From: Herbinix sp.
Lineage (GTDB): Bacteria; Bacillota; Clostridia; Lachnospirales; Lachnospiraceae
Length of the DNA: 64,000 nucleotides
Assembly (NCBI GenBank): GCA_029238935.1
Contig: JAQZBN010000005.1
Span: forward strand, 1 to 64,000
Reading direction: 5' to 3'
This document shows, piece by piece, positions 15,991 to 25,041 of the stretch. A model generated the notes under the pieces. The model did not search any database. It was not told the DNA's origin and saw only the letters and a list, made by a program, of their open reading frames with translations. A program made the translations under genes and the position numbers. Every line of letters begins with the position of its first letter. Position 1 is the first letter of the stretch.

Positions 15991-17274
15991 TTATTTCTTC
16001 GTATCAATCAGTGATATCTCATCCGAAAGCTTATGAATGTATTCTCTCAGGATATGTATACAATCCCTATCATGGGCCACACCTCGAGCGATATCCTCCG
16101 CCAGAGCTTTACAAGTTGGCGCACCGCAGGAACCACAGTCCAAGCCGGGAAACTTATCACAGAGTTCTTCCACCTGAGCGAGCTTTGCTATACTTTCCTT
16201 CATATCCGTACCCAGTTTAAATACCGGTTCGTATTTTACTTCTCCGGTCCAATAAGCATCATCGAGGGTTTTCACACCCAGATGATTACAGGCTACCGGC
16301 ATATACTTACGTAATCTCTTTAATTTAACCTTCGCCGCATATGGATTTTCAACCGTAAGAACACCTCCGACACATCCACCAGCGCAAGCATTTAATTCAA
16401 TGAATTCCAGTTGATTGAATTTCCGATCCTCTAAATCCTCCAGAACCCGGATGACATTCTCAATTCCGTCCGCTGCCAGATAGTTGTCCGTGAGCAGTCC
16501 CCCAGCTTCCCCACCGGTACTTCCCCAGCTTATCCCAATTCGTCCGGAGATACCAAGCTCTTCTACCTCATCGATACTATGTTTCATCAACGGTAGCAGA
16601 ATTGGATATATTTCTTTCATTGCCAAGACCCCGTCAATCTCACTTTTCTCAATTCCAATGGGATCTTTCACTGCCGTTACTTTCGCAGGGCAGGGAGAGA
16701 TAAATATAATTCCTATCTTCTCTGCAGGAAGTCCGGAATCCTTCATAGCTTTCTTTCTTGCCAGTGCTGCTGCAACATCCACCGGTGCACAAATCGGCAA
16801 TAGATGTTCAATCAGGTCCGGAAAGCGAACTTTGATTAAACGAACTACGCTGGGACAGGCCGTACTGATAATCGGCCATTTCTCCTTATGCTCCCTGACA
16901 TATTTTCTAGACATCTCTGATACCAGTTCCGCAGCTCCGCTGACTTCATAGACATCATCGAATCCCATCTTTTTTAAAGCTGTAAGAACAATATTAATAT
17001 CCTCTAGGTTATTAAACTGTGCATACAGGGAAGGCGCCGGTAAAGCAACCTTATATTCAAACTGACCCATGATGGAAACCGCATCATAAGTTGCTTCTTT
17101 CGCATGGTGTGGGCAAATTCGGATACATTCCCCGCAATCAATACAGAACTCCTTCGTTATAACCGCTTTCCCGTTTCTTACACGGATGGCTTGTGTCGGA
17201 CATCGTTTGATGCAATTAATGCATCCCTTGCATAAGTCTTCCTTCAGATGAACGGATGTAAAAAATTTACCCAT
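15991..17274 (-). CDS. Sensory-type [FeFe] hydrogenase-like iron-sulfur protein
   Basis: A 427-residue protein. Two N-terminal 4Fe-4S ferredoxin motifs (CKGCINCIKRCP and CIDCGECIRICP) precede an H-cluster domain with degenerate signatures: STACPSV for L1, SPCPAK for L2 and LNACAGGCVGG for L3. In L1 the first cysteine of the usual TSCCP is Ala, the change known for sensory or slow hydrogenases where the proton-relay Cys is lost. The C-terminus has a further Fe-S motif (CGSCGAPTCKALAEDI). No PAS domain is fused, but a PAS-GGDEF protein is encoded upstream. A role in sensing H2 or redox state is inferred from motifs and context. Confidence 0.8.
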   Translation of the reverse strand: MGKFFTSVHLKEDLCKGCINCIKRCPTQAIRVRNGKAVITKEFCIDCGECIRICPHHAKEATYDAVSIMGQFEYKVALPAPSLYAQFNNLEDINIVLTALKKMGFDDVYEVSGAAELVSEMSRKYVREHKEKWPIISTACPSVVRLIKVRFPDLIEHLLPICAPVDVAAALARKKAMKDSGLPAEKIGIIFISPCPAKVTAVKDPIGIEKSEIDGVLAMKEIYPILLPLMKHSIDEVEELGISGRIGISWGSTGGEAGGLLTDNYLAADGIENVIRVLEDLEDRKFNQLEFIELNACAGGCVGGVLTVENPYAAKVKLKRLRKYMPVACNHLGVKTLDDAYWTGEVKYEPVFKLGTDMKESIAKLAQVEELCDKFPGLDCGSCGAPTCKALAEDIARGVAHDRDCIHILREYIHKLSDEISLIDTKK

Positions 17275-17314
17275 TATCCTACCCCCTGGATATCTGTGCT
17301 ATTTAATAAAACAG

Positions 17315-17740
17315 CTAACTCATATTAACCTTCATAGTTACTGTAGTTCCGTATCCTAGTTCCGTCTCAATCTTCATTTCATCAGAATATTTTTTCATAT
17401 TGGGCAATCCCATTCCAGCGCCAAACCCTAAGGATCTTACATTATCCGGAGCGGTAGAATACCCCTCTTTCATAGCCAGTTCAATATCCGGTATTCCAGG
17501 TCCCCGATCCTTTAAGATCATTTCGATCAAATCCGGTGTAATTGTAACATCAATAGTTCCCCCACTGGCGTGAATTACCATATTGATTTCACCTTCATAC
17601 ATGGCAATCGCTACTTTTCGTACAATTTCCGGATCAACGCCCATTTTCTTTAACTTACTCTTTATATTGCTGGATGCTTCACCAGCCCTAGTAAAATCAT
17701 CCCCTGGTACTTCATAGTACAGCGTTATCTTATCATTCAC
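17315..17740 (-). CDS. RsbW-like anti-sigma/serine kinase ATPase
   Basis: A protein of about 141 residues, one small GHKL ATPase domain. The N-box (AMYEGEINMVIHA), G1 (LKDRGPGIPD) and G2 (GFGAGMGLPNMKKYSD) are clear. The start is uncertain: GTG 17740 has GGGGAGG 11 bases upstream, while GTG 17752 would sit directly on that site. It overlaps the upstream DRTGG gene by 8 bases. RsbW/SpoIIAB proteins bind sigma factors or phosphorylate STAS partners; no such partner is encoded next to it, so its target is unknown. It belongs to the sensory hydrogenase cluster. Confidence 0.82.
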   Translation of the reverse strand: MNDKITLYYEVPGDDFTRAGEASSNIKSKLKKMGVDPEIVRKVAIAMYEGEINMVIHASGGTIDVTITPDLIEMILKDRGPGIPDIELAMKEGYSTAPDNVRSLGFGAGMGLPNMKKYSDEMKIETELGYGTTVTMKVNMS

Positions 17741-18089
17741 GGTAAGGGCCACCTCCCCTTAATCCTTTTTCGTAAAGCAAACCGCAAGCAGAGAACATGC
17801 GATGCCCACTGATTAGAAGAGCAATCTCCCTCTCCTTAGCCATCTCAATCATATTTTCATCAGGTACTTTGCCCCGGACAAACACGATGCAAACGATATC
17901 CATCATTTCTGCAGTTCGAATTACCTGTGGGTTGCATAAACCGGTTAACAATACAGACTGATCCTTTACAAAAGCAAGAACATCACTCATCATATCAGAT
18001 CCGCAAGCGGTGTGTACCTCTTTATCCTTCCACTCTTCACCACAGATAAACCTTGCGCCTATCGCCTCTTTTACATCATTTATTGTCAT
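17733..18089 (-). CDS. DRTGG-domain protein
   Basis: A 118-residue protein from ATG 18089 with AAGGAG upstream. It has the same single-domain fold as the gene at 15323-15658 (MSDVLAFVKDQSVLLTGLCNPQVIRTAEMMDIVCIVFVRGK... IALLISGHRMFSACGLLYEKG). The two copies are clearly diverged paralogues. It sits 23 bases after the PAS-GGDEF gene and overlaps the RsbW-like gene, so it is in the same transcript. Cys residues in HTACGS and LLTGLC could be functional but no metal motif is clear. Confidence 0.72.
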   Translation of the reverse strand: MTINDVKEAIGARFICGEEWKDKEVHTACGSDMMSDVLAFVKDQSVLLTGLCNPQVIRTAEMMDIVCIVFVRGKVPDENMIEMAKEREIALLISGHRMFSACGLLYEKGLRGGGPYRE

Positions 18090-18112
18090 ATAATATGACT
18101 CCTTCCTTAATT

Positions 18113-19420
18113 TTAGATTCCATCTTGAAAAATTTCAAAAGAACTTATTACTTCTTTTTTCGCTAATGTGAGAGCAGTATGTGCATTTGCAAGAAGTGCT
18201 TGGAATTCTTGATGTTTTCCTTTTTGAAATGCAATTCCGATATCAATTGATATTCTGTTTCGAGTATATTGAAATCCATAAATATTCTCTACTTCTTTAC
18301 ACAATTGCTCTGCATAATCAAGAACAATTCGTTCAGAAGTCAGGTCCTTAATATAAACTAAAAACTCATTCATCCCAATTCTTCCGATAATATCGGTTGT
18401 ACGAAACCTTGCCTTTAGCATTCCTGCAATCGTAACAAGTACGTTATCTCCACCCAGGGCAGCCATCATCCGTTCGTTTCCTGCTCCGTTATTTCTTACT
18501 TCAATCAATAACATAGCAGATAAGGATTGTGCTTCCTGTTTCCCTATGGCGTACATAATGAGATTTTCCGTTGCTTCCTTGGTACAGAGCTTTGTTAAGG
18601 AGTCCAGCTGTGGCTTAATTGCGGTTTCCTTTTCCTTCTTCATGTTCATAACGGAAAGCTTACCACATATCTTAGAGGGATTCCGATTTTCATCAAATAT
18701 AATCGATGCATAGCAGATGTACCAACAAGGCATCCCGTCTTTTCCAATCAGTCTAAGTTCAAATCTAACCTGCTTCTTCCCGGCCATCATACTGGTAAAT
18801 ATTTTATTGACTGCAACCAACTCATCGGGATGGATCAGCTTCGTTTTTTCCAGTCTGCTGCGTAGGTTGCTCATTTTTGATTCTTTTCCAAAGATTTCAC
18901 GAAACAATTCCGTAAATTCCAGGGTATCAGATGCTATATCATATTCAAAAACCAGCTCTCTTGACAATTCGGAAATGGTTCGCTGATTGTTGTAGGTTTG
19001 TTCTAATTGCTTATATTTTAACATATGGTCAGAGATATCCATCGCTATACAAGAGTACACTGGTACGACTTTATCTCCTGATTGATATACTTCACTCGTG
19101 AGGTTACCGGTGATCATTACCCATTTGAAACCACCATCTGGTTTTAAGGTTCGAAAATTCAGACTGAACATCTTATCGGTACGATTTTTCTGCGCTGCAA
19201 TTTGTTGTGTGACATAGATAATGTCCGCAGAATAAACCATACGTAGCAGTGCCATAGATTTGTTTGCCTTTACCGGATCGGTAGCATTTTGGATTAAACA
19301 ATAAAATTCATCGGTTGCATATACGATGGTAAGTATATCATCATATGCAATCTTAGCTATCCCCCCTGGAATCGTCTTCAGTAATTGATCTATTTGAAAC
19401 GAATTAAAAAAATCAGACAT
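18113..19420 (-). CDS. PAS-sensor protein with degenerate GGDEF domain
   Basis: A 435-residue protein from ATG 19420, chosen because AAAGGTG lies 8 bases upstream; an ATG at 19444 and the TTG at 19462 lack a site. Two PAS-like domains (residues about 10-125 and 130-265) are followed by a GGDEF-type domain beginning LDSLTKLCTKEATE. The diagnostic loop reads RIGMNEFLV instead of R-x-GGDEF: the second Gly is Met and the Asp is Asn. Diguanylate cyclase activity is therefore unlikely, and it may act as a nucleotide- or protein-binding sensor. It is the first gene of the leftward cluster and divergent from the catalytic hydrogenase operon. Confidence 0.8.
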   Translation of the reverse strand: MSDFFNSFQIDQLLKTIPGGIAKIAYDDILTIVYATDEFYCLIQNATDPVKANKSMALLRMVYSADIIYVTQQIAAQKNRTDKMFSLNFRTLKPDGGFKWVMITGNLTSEVYQSGDKVVPVYSCIAMDISDHMLKYKQLEQTYNNQRTISELSRELVFEYDIASDTLEFTELFREIFGKESKMSNLRSRLEKTKLIHPDELVAVNKIFTSMMAGKKQVRFELRLIGKDGMPCWYICYASIIFDENRNPSKICGKLSVMNMKKEKETAIKPQLDSLTKLCTKEATENLIMYAIGKQEAQSLSAMLLIEVRNNGAGNERMMAALGGDNVLVTIAGMLKARFRTTDIIGRIGMNEFLVYIKDLTSERIVLDYAEQLCKEVENIYGFQYTRNRISIDIGIAFQKGKHQEFQALLANAHTALTLAKKEVISSFEIFQDGI

Positions 19421-19687
19421 CTTTTGCACCTTTCTTTTGCACATAAAATCCGTGCTTTCCAAATCTTCTACCTATAGCAACTTTATTTTACAATAATCTT
19501 ATTATAATACAGAATTCATTAAATTACAATCCTGTCCTAAGCCCATTCCATAAGGGGTTGCGGCCATTTTCGCTAAACTTCCTCACATTCCCTAAACAAA
19601 AGTTATCCTTATTCATTTATAATAAAAATATACTTGATTTTGACCCCTCAGTTGTTGATAATTTTTGTAGATTTTTTAACATAGTTA

Positions 19688-19696
19688 TGATATAAT
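19688..19696 (+). promoter_or_regulatory. Extended -10 promoter of the hydrogenase operon
   Basis: TGATATAAT (19688-19696) is an extended -10 box; no good -35 is visible. It lies in the 321-base divergent region (19421-19741) between the PAS-GGDEF gene and the hydrogenase operon. I see no other clear element in that region. Confidence 0.55.
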
Positions 19697-19741
19697 GACT
19701 TTGTTTGTGGTAACACAATTTATTTTTAAGGAGGTTTGAAG

Positions 19742-20236
19742 ATGGGTTCGCAGAAAAAATCAGTACCTTTTGCAGGTACAAAGGAACAGGAAGCAGCACT
19801 TTTAGAAGTTATTGCAGAACACAAGGACGACAAAGGTGCACTGATGCCAATTCTGCAAAAGGCACAAGACATTTATGGTTATCTTCCGATAGAGGTACAG
19901 ACCATAATATCGAATGAAATGGATGTTCCGTTAGAAAAAATATACGGTATTGTAACGTTTTATTCACAATTCTCCCTGAATCCAAAGGGTAAATTCAAAA
20001 TTTCAGTATGTTTAGGTACCGCATGTTATGTTAAAGGCTCTGGTGATATTTACAATAAGCTTCAGGAGATTCTAGGAATTACCGGTGGAGAATGTACTCC
20101 GGACGGTAAATATTCCCTTGATGCCTGTCGTTGTATCGGCGCTTGTGGCTTAGCACCAGTATTAACAGTAAATGAAGATGTATACGGTAAATTGACAGTA
20201 GACGATGTGGACGGAATTTTAAAGAAGTACGCATAG
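19742..20236 (+). CDS. hydC: NuoE/HydC-like [2Fe-2S] subunit of NAD-linked hydrogenase
   Basis: A 164-residue thioredoxin-like [2Fe-2S] protein; ATG 19742 follows AAGGAGG. The helical N-terminus (LMPILQKAQDIYGYLPIEV) and the cluster ligands CLGTACYV and CRCIGACGLAP are the standard NuoE arrangement (C-x4-C...C-x3-C). In trimeric electron-bifurcating or NAD(P)-reducing [FeFe] hydrogenases this small subunit passes electrons between the flavin subunit and the rest of the complex in the cytoplasm. It starts a five-gene operon; the stop is followed 2 bases later by the ATPase gene. Confidence 0.92.
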   Translation: MGSQKKSVPFAGTKEQEAALLEVIAEHKDDKGALMPILQKAQDIYGYLPIEVQTIISNEMDVPLEKIYGIVTFYSQFSLNPKGKFKISVCLGTACYVKGSGDIYNKLQEILGITGGECTPDGKYSLDACRCIGACGLAPVLTVNEDVYGKLTVDDVDGILKKYA

Positions 20237-20238
20237 TT

Positions 20239-20796
20239 ATGATGACTGAATTATCCCTTAATGTATTAGATGTTGCAAACAACTCCGTGAGAGCTAATGC
20301 AAGCCTAATCACTATCTCGGTTCGCATACATAGAGAAACGGATGAGCTAATGATAATCATAGCCGATAATGGTTGTGGAATGACAAGGGAACAGTTACTT
20401 AGAGTTGAAGATCCTTTTTTTACGACCCGTACTACGAGGGGTGTCGGACTGGGCGTTCCATTTTTTAAATGGGCTGCCGAAAGCACCGGAGGAAGCTTCC
20501 TCATTGAATCAGAGGAAGGAAAGGGAACTACCGTAACTGCAAGCTTTGGGTTAATGCACATTGATCGGATGCCACTTGGCGATATGACAAGCACCATGCA
20601 TACATTAATTACCTTGAATACGCAGATCGACTTCTTATATACCTACCAATTCGATCATAAGAGCTTTTGTCTGGACACGCGAGAATTTAGGGAAGTTCTC
20701 GGAGATGTTCCACTGAATGCTCCCGAAGTATCTGCATATATCAAAGAATATTTGGAAGAAAATCATAGGGAAGTGGATGGCGGTTATCTTGTATAA
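20239..20796 (+). CDS. GHKL ATPase-domain protein of the hydrogenase operon
   Basis: A 185-residue protein starting 2 bases after the NuoE-like gene. An N-terminal histidine-kinase-type ATPase domain is visible: LNVLDVANNSVRANA (N-box region), IIADNGCGMT (G1) and TRGVGLGVPFFKWAAE (G2). The C-terminal 70 residues lack a known domain. No histidine phosphorylation domain or membrane segment is present. Such genes recur inside clostridial NADH-linked hydrogenase operons; their role is unknown to me, possibly phosphorylating a partner or aiding assembly. An in-frame second Met directly follows the first. Confidence 0.82.
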   Translation: MMTELSLNVLDVANNSVRANASLITISVRIHRETDELMIIIADNGCGMTREQLLRVEDPFFTTRTTRGVGLGVPFFKWAAESTGGSFLIESEEGKGTTVTASFGLMHIDRMPLGDMTSTMHTLITLNTQIDFLYTYQFDHKSFCLDTREFREVLGDVPLNAPEVSAYIKEYLEENHREVDGGYLV

Positions 20797-20853
20797 TCCC
20801 ATCTAAAAAACGAAGCAAATAGACGCATTCATATTTCGATAGGAGGATAACAC

Positions 20854-21225
20854 ATGAAATCTCTAGCAGAACTGAAAGCAATCAGAGAATCGATGCAGGG
20901 TCAGATCGGACTTCGCAGCGAGAGCAGTGAGCAAACCCGCGTTGTTGTAGGTATGGCTACCTGCGGAATTGCCAGCGGAGCAAGACCGGTTCTTACTGCT
21001 TTATCCGACGCAGTACAAGAAAAGGGGTTAACGAATATAGCAGTTACCCAGACCGGATGTATCGGTTTATGTCAATATGAACCAATTGTTGAAGTATTAG
21101 AACCTGGCAAGGAAAAAGTTACGTATGTAAAGATGAATCCGGAGAAAGCGCTTGAAATCGTAGAGCAGCATTTAATCCGCGGTCAGGTTGTTAAAAAATA
21201 TACTATTTCCGAGGTACTCGGATAA
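20854..21225 (+). CDS. Thioredoxin-like [2Fe-2S] ferredoxin
   Basis: A 123-residue protein; ATG 20854 follows AGGAGG. The fold is the thioredoxin-like [2Fe-2S] type with ligands in MATCGIASGA and TQTGCIGLCQYEP. It closely parallels the N-terminal domain of the next gene product (CGGTGCTSS and TGCHGLCALGP), so it is probably a free electron carrier or a small accessory subunit of the hydrogenase complex. The spacing to the NuoF-like gene is 18 bases, within the same operon. The N-terminal 30 residues are helical and polar. Confidence 0.85.
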   Translation: MKSLAELKAIRESMQGQIGLRSESSEQTRVVVGMATCGIASGARPVLTALSDAVQEKGLTNIAVTQTGCIGLCQYEPIVEVLEPGKEKVTYVKMNPEKALEIVEQHLIRGQVVKKYTISEVLG

Positions 21226-21243
21226 TCCTAAGGAGGACGCATT

Positions 21244-23031
21244 ATGTATCGTTCACATGTTTTGGTTTGCGGTGGTACCGGGTGTACTTCCTCAGGAAGT
21301 CCCCAAATCATAGATGCACTGCAGGCAGAAATCAACAAAAACGGTCTGAAAGACGAAGTAGCCGTTGTACAGACAGGTTGTCATGGTCTTTGTGCATTAG
21401 GCCCTATCATGATTATATATCCGGAAGCTACCTTCTATTCTTTAGTTAAGGTAGAAGATATTCCTGAAATCGTATCCGAACATTTACTCAAAGGTAGAGT
21501 TGTTACCCGTCTCATCTATCAAGAGACCGTTACAGAAGATGGTATCAAATCCTTAAATGAAACGGATTTCTATAAAAAACAGCACAGAATTGCTCTTCGT
21601 AACTGTGGTGTTGTTAACCCTGAAGAAATTGATGAATATATCGGTACCAACGGATACGAGGCACTTGGTCGTGTTCTTACCGAATATACACCGGATCAGG
21701 TTATTCAGACTATCTTAGACAGTGGTCTTCGTGGCCGTGGCGGCGGTGGTTTCCCAACCGGTTTAAAATGGAAACTGGCAAAAGGAAATGACGCTGATCA
21801 AAAATACGTTTGCTGTAACGCAGACGAAGGCGATCCAGGCGCATTCATGGATCGTTCCGTATTAGAGGGTGACCCTCACGTTGTATTAGAGGCTATGGCA
21901 ATTGCAGGTTATGCAATTGGTGCTTCTCAAGGTTATATCTATGTTCGTGCAGAGTACCCAATCGCTGTTGATCGTTTAAAGATTGCGATTGCTCAGGCAA
22001 GAGAATACGGATTACTTGGCAAGAACATCTTCAACAGCGGCTTTGATTTTGATATCGATTTAAGACTTGGTGCAGGAGCTTTCGTATGTGGTGAAGAGAC
22101 CGCTCTTATGACTTCCATCGAAGGAAATCGTGGTGAGCCTCGTCCTCGTCCTCCGTTCCCTGCTCAAAAAGGTTTATTTGGAAAACCTACCATTTTAAAT
22201 AACGTAGAGACCTATGCGAACATTCCTCAGATCATTTTAAACGGAGCTGAATGGTTTGCATCCATGGGTACTGAAAAGTCCAAGGGTACTAAAGTATTCG
22301 CACTCGGTGGTAAGATCAACAATACCGGTTTGGTTGAAATCCCTATGGGAACAACTCTTCGTGAAATCGTTGATGAAATCGGTGGCGGTATTCCGAACGG
22401 CAAGAAGTTTAAAGCAGCACAAACCGGTGGTCCTTCCGGCGGTTGTATCCCTGTTGAGCATTTTGATATCCCGATCGATTATGATAACTTAATCGGAATT
22501 GGTTCCATGATGGGATCCGGTGGTTTGATCGTAATGGATGAAGATAACTGTATGGTTGATATCGCAAAATTCTTCTTGGAGTTTACCGTTGATGAGTCCT
22601 GTGGTAAATGTACTCCTTGTAGAATTGGTACCAAACGTATGTATGAAATGTTAGAAAAGATTACCGAAGGTAAAGGAACTTTAGAAGATCTTGATAAGTT
22701 AGAAGAGCTTTGCTATTACATCAAAGAGAACGCTCTTTGTGGACTTGGCCAGACAGCACCAAACCCTGTTCTTTCCACATTACGTTACTTCAGAGATGAA
22801 TATATTGCCCATGTAACGGATAAGAAATGTCCAGCAGGAGTATGTAAATCCCTCCTTTCCTATACAATTAATCCTGATCAGTGTAAGGGATGTACCTTAT
22901 GTGCAAGAGTTTGTCCAAACGGTGCTATTGATGGTAAGGTAAAAGAAATTCACGTGATCAACCAAAGCAAATGTATCAAGTGTGGCGCTTGTATGGAGAA
23001 ATGTAAGTTCAGCGCTATTTCTAAGAAATAA
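21244..23031 (+). CDS. hydB: NuoF/HydB-like flavin subunit of NAD-linked [FeFe] hydrogenase
   Basis: A 595-residue protein. Domains in order are: thioredoxin-like [2Fe-2S] (residues 1-90); FMN/NAD-binding NuoF core with GRGGGGFPTGLKW (near 160) and CNADEGDPGAFMDR; SLBB; an iron-sulfur domain with ESCGKCTPCRIGT (near 455); and two C-terminal 4Fe-4S ferredoxin motifs (CKGCTLCARVCP and CIKCGACMEKC). This is the full HydB architecture of bifurcating or NAD(P)-reducing hydrogenases, where FMN exchanges electrons with NAD(H). ATG 21244 follows AAGGAGG. It sits immediately before the catalytic subunit gene. Which nicotinamide is used cannot be read from sequence. Confidence 0.95.
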   Translation: MYRSHVLVCGGTGCTSSGSPQIIDALQAEINKNGLKDEVAVVQTGCHGLCALGPIMIIYPEATFYSLVKVEDIPEIVSEHLLKGRVVTRLIYQETVTEDGIKSLNETDFYKKQHRIALRNCGVVNPEEIDEYIGTNGYEALGRVLTEYTPDQVIQTILDSGLRGRGGGGFPTGLKWKLAKGNDADQKYVCCNADEGDPGAFMDRSVLEGDPHVVLEAMAIAGYAIGASQGYIYVRAEYPIAVDRLKIAIAQAREYGLLGKNIFNSGFDFDIDLRLGAGAFVCGEETALMTSIEGNRGEPRPRPPFPAQKGLFGKPTILNNVETYANIPQIILNGAEWFASMGTEKSKGTKVFALGGKINNTGLVEIPMGTTLREIVDEIGGGIPNGKKFKAAQTGGPSGGCIPVEHFDIPIDYDNLIGIGSMMGSGGLIVMDEDNCMVDIAKFFLEFTVDESCGKCTPCRIGTKRMYEMLEKITEGKGTLEDLDKLEELCYYIKENALCGLGQTAPNPVLSTLRYFRDEYIAHVTDKKCPAGVCKSLLSYTINPDQCKGCTLCARVCPNGAIDGKVKEIHVINQSKCIKCGACMEKCKFSAISKK

Positions 23032-23047
23032 CGAGAAGGAGGTTATT

Positions 23048-24793
23048 ATGGAAACTGTTAATATTAAAATAAATGGTATTGCGGTCGAAGCACCTAAGGG
23101 TTCCACTATATTAGAAGCTGCAAAGCTTGCTCATATTGATATTCCTACCCTTTGCTACTTAAAGGAAATCAATGAAATCGGCGCATGCCGTATCTGTGTC
23201 GTTGAAGTGAAAGGTGCAAGAAGCCTTGTTGCATCCTGCGTATATCCAATTAACGATGGTATGGAGATCTGGACCAATACAAAGAAAGTATTAGATTCCC
23301 GTAAGAAGACCTTACAGTTAATCCTCTCCGATCATGATAAGAAATGTTTATCCTGTGTTCGCAGCGGTAACTGCGAGCTTCAAAAATTGAGCACCGACTT
23401 AAAAGTAGATGATGAAAACTTATATGCAGGTGTTGCAAATCATTTTGAAATAGATAACTCCGCAGCTCATATGTACCGGGACAACAACAAATGTATTCTT
23501 TGCAGACGCTGTGTAGCAGCTTGTGAAAAGGTACAGGGAATTGGCGTAATCGGTGCTAACAATCGTGGTTTTGATACAAACATTGCCAGCGCTTTTGATA
23601 TGGGCCTTGCTGAGACCAGCTGTGTATCTTGTGGTCAATGTATCGCTGTCTGTCCTACCGGAGCACTCTCCGAGAAGGATTGCACCGATGAAGTATTTGC
23701 AGCAATTGCTGATCCTACAAAACACGTTGTAGTTCAAACTGCTCCTGCTGTTCGTGCAGCTTTAGGAGAAGCATTCGGACTTCCAATTGGAACTAACGTA
23801 CAGGGCAAGATGGTATCCGCTCTTCGTCGTCTCGGCTTTGACAAAGTATTTGATACTGACTTTGCTGCGGACTTAACTATCATGGAAGAAGCAAATGAAT
23901 TCTTACACAGAGTTCAAAATGGCGGTACTCTTCCTTTAATCACTTCCTGTTCACCAGGTTGGATTAAATACTGTGAGCATTACTTCCCTGATATGCTTGA
24001 CAACTTATCCAGCTGTAAATCTCCTCAGCAGATGTTTGGTGCTATCACTAAGACCTATTATGCAGAGAAGATGGGCATAGACGCAAAAGATATCGTTATG
24101 GTCAGCGTAATGCCATGTACCGCTAAGAAATTTGAGATTGGCAGAGAAGATCAGAGTGCAGCCGGTGTACCGGATGTAGATATCTCTATCACAACTCGCG
24201 AATTAGCGCACATGATTGATCGTGTAGGCCTTAACTTCTTATCTCTTCCGGATGAAGATTTTGATGATCCGCTTGGCCGTTCTACCGGTGCTGCTGTAAT
24301 CTTTGGTGCTACCGGCGGTGTTATGGAAGCTGCTCTTAGAACAGCGGTAGAAACTTTAACCGGCGAAGAACTTGCAAGCCTTGACTTCAAAGAAGTTAGA
24401 GGTGTAGAAGGTATTAAAGAAGCTACTTACAATGTTGCAGGAATGGATGTAAATGTAGCCGTTGCTTCCGGTCTTGCAAATGCAAGAGATCTTCTTACTA
24501 AGGTACAGTCTGGCGAAGCAAACTATCACTTCATCGAGATCATGGGCTGCCCTGGCGGCTGTGTAAACGGTGGTGGTCAGCCTCAGCAGCCAGCAAGCGT
24601 ACGCAACTTCAATGATATCCGTTCCATGCGTGCAAAAGCTCTGTATGATATTGATGCTAATATGCCTCACAGAAAGTCTCATGATAATCCTTCCATCAAG
24701 AAGTTGTATGATGAGTATCTTGGTAAACCAGGCAGCCACAAAGCACACGATATCCTGCATACTACCTATGTAAAGAGAGCCATTAACAAATAA
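23048..24793 (+). CDS. hydA: [FeFe] hydrogenase catalytic subunit
   Basis: A 581-residue protein from ATG 23048 (GAAGGAGG upstream). Domains are: plant-type [2Fe-2S] (CYLKEINEIGACRICVVE); a His-ligated 4Fe-4S motif (HDKKCLSCVRSGNC); two 4Fe-4S motifs (CILCRRCVAAC and CVSCGQCIAVCP); the H-cluster domain with TSCSPGW, MPCTAKKFE and EIMGCPGGCVNGGGQP; and a C-terminal small-subunit-like tail (RAKALYDID...). It interconverts protons and H2. L1 reads TSCSPGW rather than TSCCPxW, a variant I recall from multimeric NAD(P)-linked enzymes. As last gene of the operon, it is followed by a strong terminator. Confidence 0.96.
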   Translation: METVNIKINGIAVEAPKGSTILEAAKLAHIDIPTLCYLKEINEIGACRICVVEVKGARSLVASCVYPINDGMEIWTNTKKVLDSRKKTLQLILSDHDKKCLSCVRSGNCELQKLSTDLKVDDENLYAGVANHFEIDNSAAHMYRDNNKCILCRRCVAACEKVQGIGVIGANNRGFDTNIASAFDMGLAETSCVSCGQCIAVCPTGALSEKDCTDEVFAAIADPTKHVVVQTAPAVRAALGEAFGLPIGTNVQGKMVSALRRLGFDKVFDTDFAADLTIMEEANEFLHRVQNGGTLPLITSCSPGWIKYCEHYFPDMLDNLSSCKSPQQMFGAITKTYYAEKMGIDAKDIVMVSVMPCTAKKFEIGREDQSAAGVPDVDISITTRELAHMIDRVGLNFLSLPDEDFDDPLGRSTGAAVIFGATGGVMEAALRTAVETLTGEELASLDFKEVRGVEGIKEATYNVAGMDVNVAVASGLANARDLLTKVQSGEANYHFIEIMGCPGGCVNGGGQPQQPASVRNFNDIRSMRAKALYDIDANMPHRKSHDNPSIKKLYDEYLGKPGSHKAHDILHTTYVKRAINK

Positions 24794-24813
24794 TCAATAT
24801 TAATCAATAGAAT

Positions 24814-24852
24814 AAAGAGTGCCGATGTATAAACTATTTCGGCACTCTTTTT
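24814..24852 (+). terminator. Terminator of the hydrogenase operon
   Basis: AAAGAGTGCCGA (24814-24825) pairs perfectly with TCGGCACTCTTT (24839-24850), followed by TT and T-rich sequence. Confidence 0.9.
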
Positions 24853-24913
24853 ATGTGTAGATTACTTATTACGTTATATTCATACCAATTGACGAAACAT
24901 TAATTCCCACTTA

Positions 24914-24942
24914 TTGACATATCCACGTTAACTGCCTATACT
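24914..24942 (+). promoter_or_regulatory. Promoter of the DUF1874-like gene
   Basis: TTGACA (24914-24919), 17 bases, TATACT (24937-24942). The leader carries a TCCTGTC/GACAGGA hairpin (24999-25019) just upstream of the ribosome binding site. Confidence 0.78.
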
Positions 24943-25041
24943 AATAGTAAGAATACTTTTTCTCAAAAGCACTGTCCCAGTGGTTCGTTTTATTATTATC
25001 CTGTCACTAACAGACAGGAAGTTAGGAAGGAGCGGTTTACC

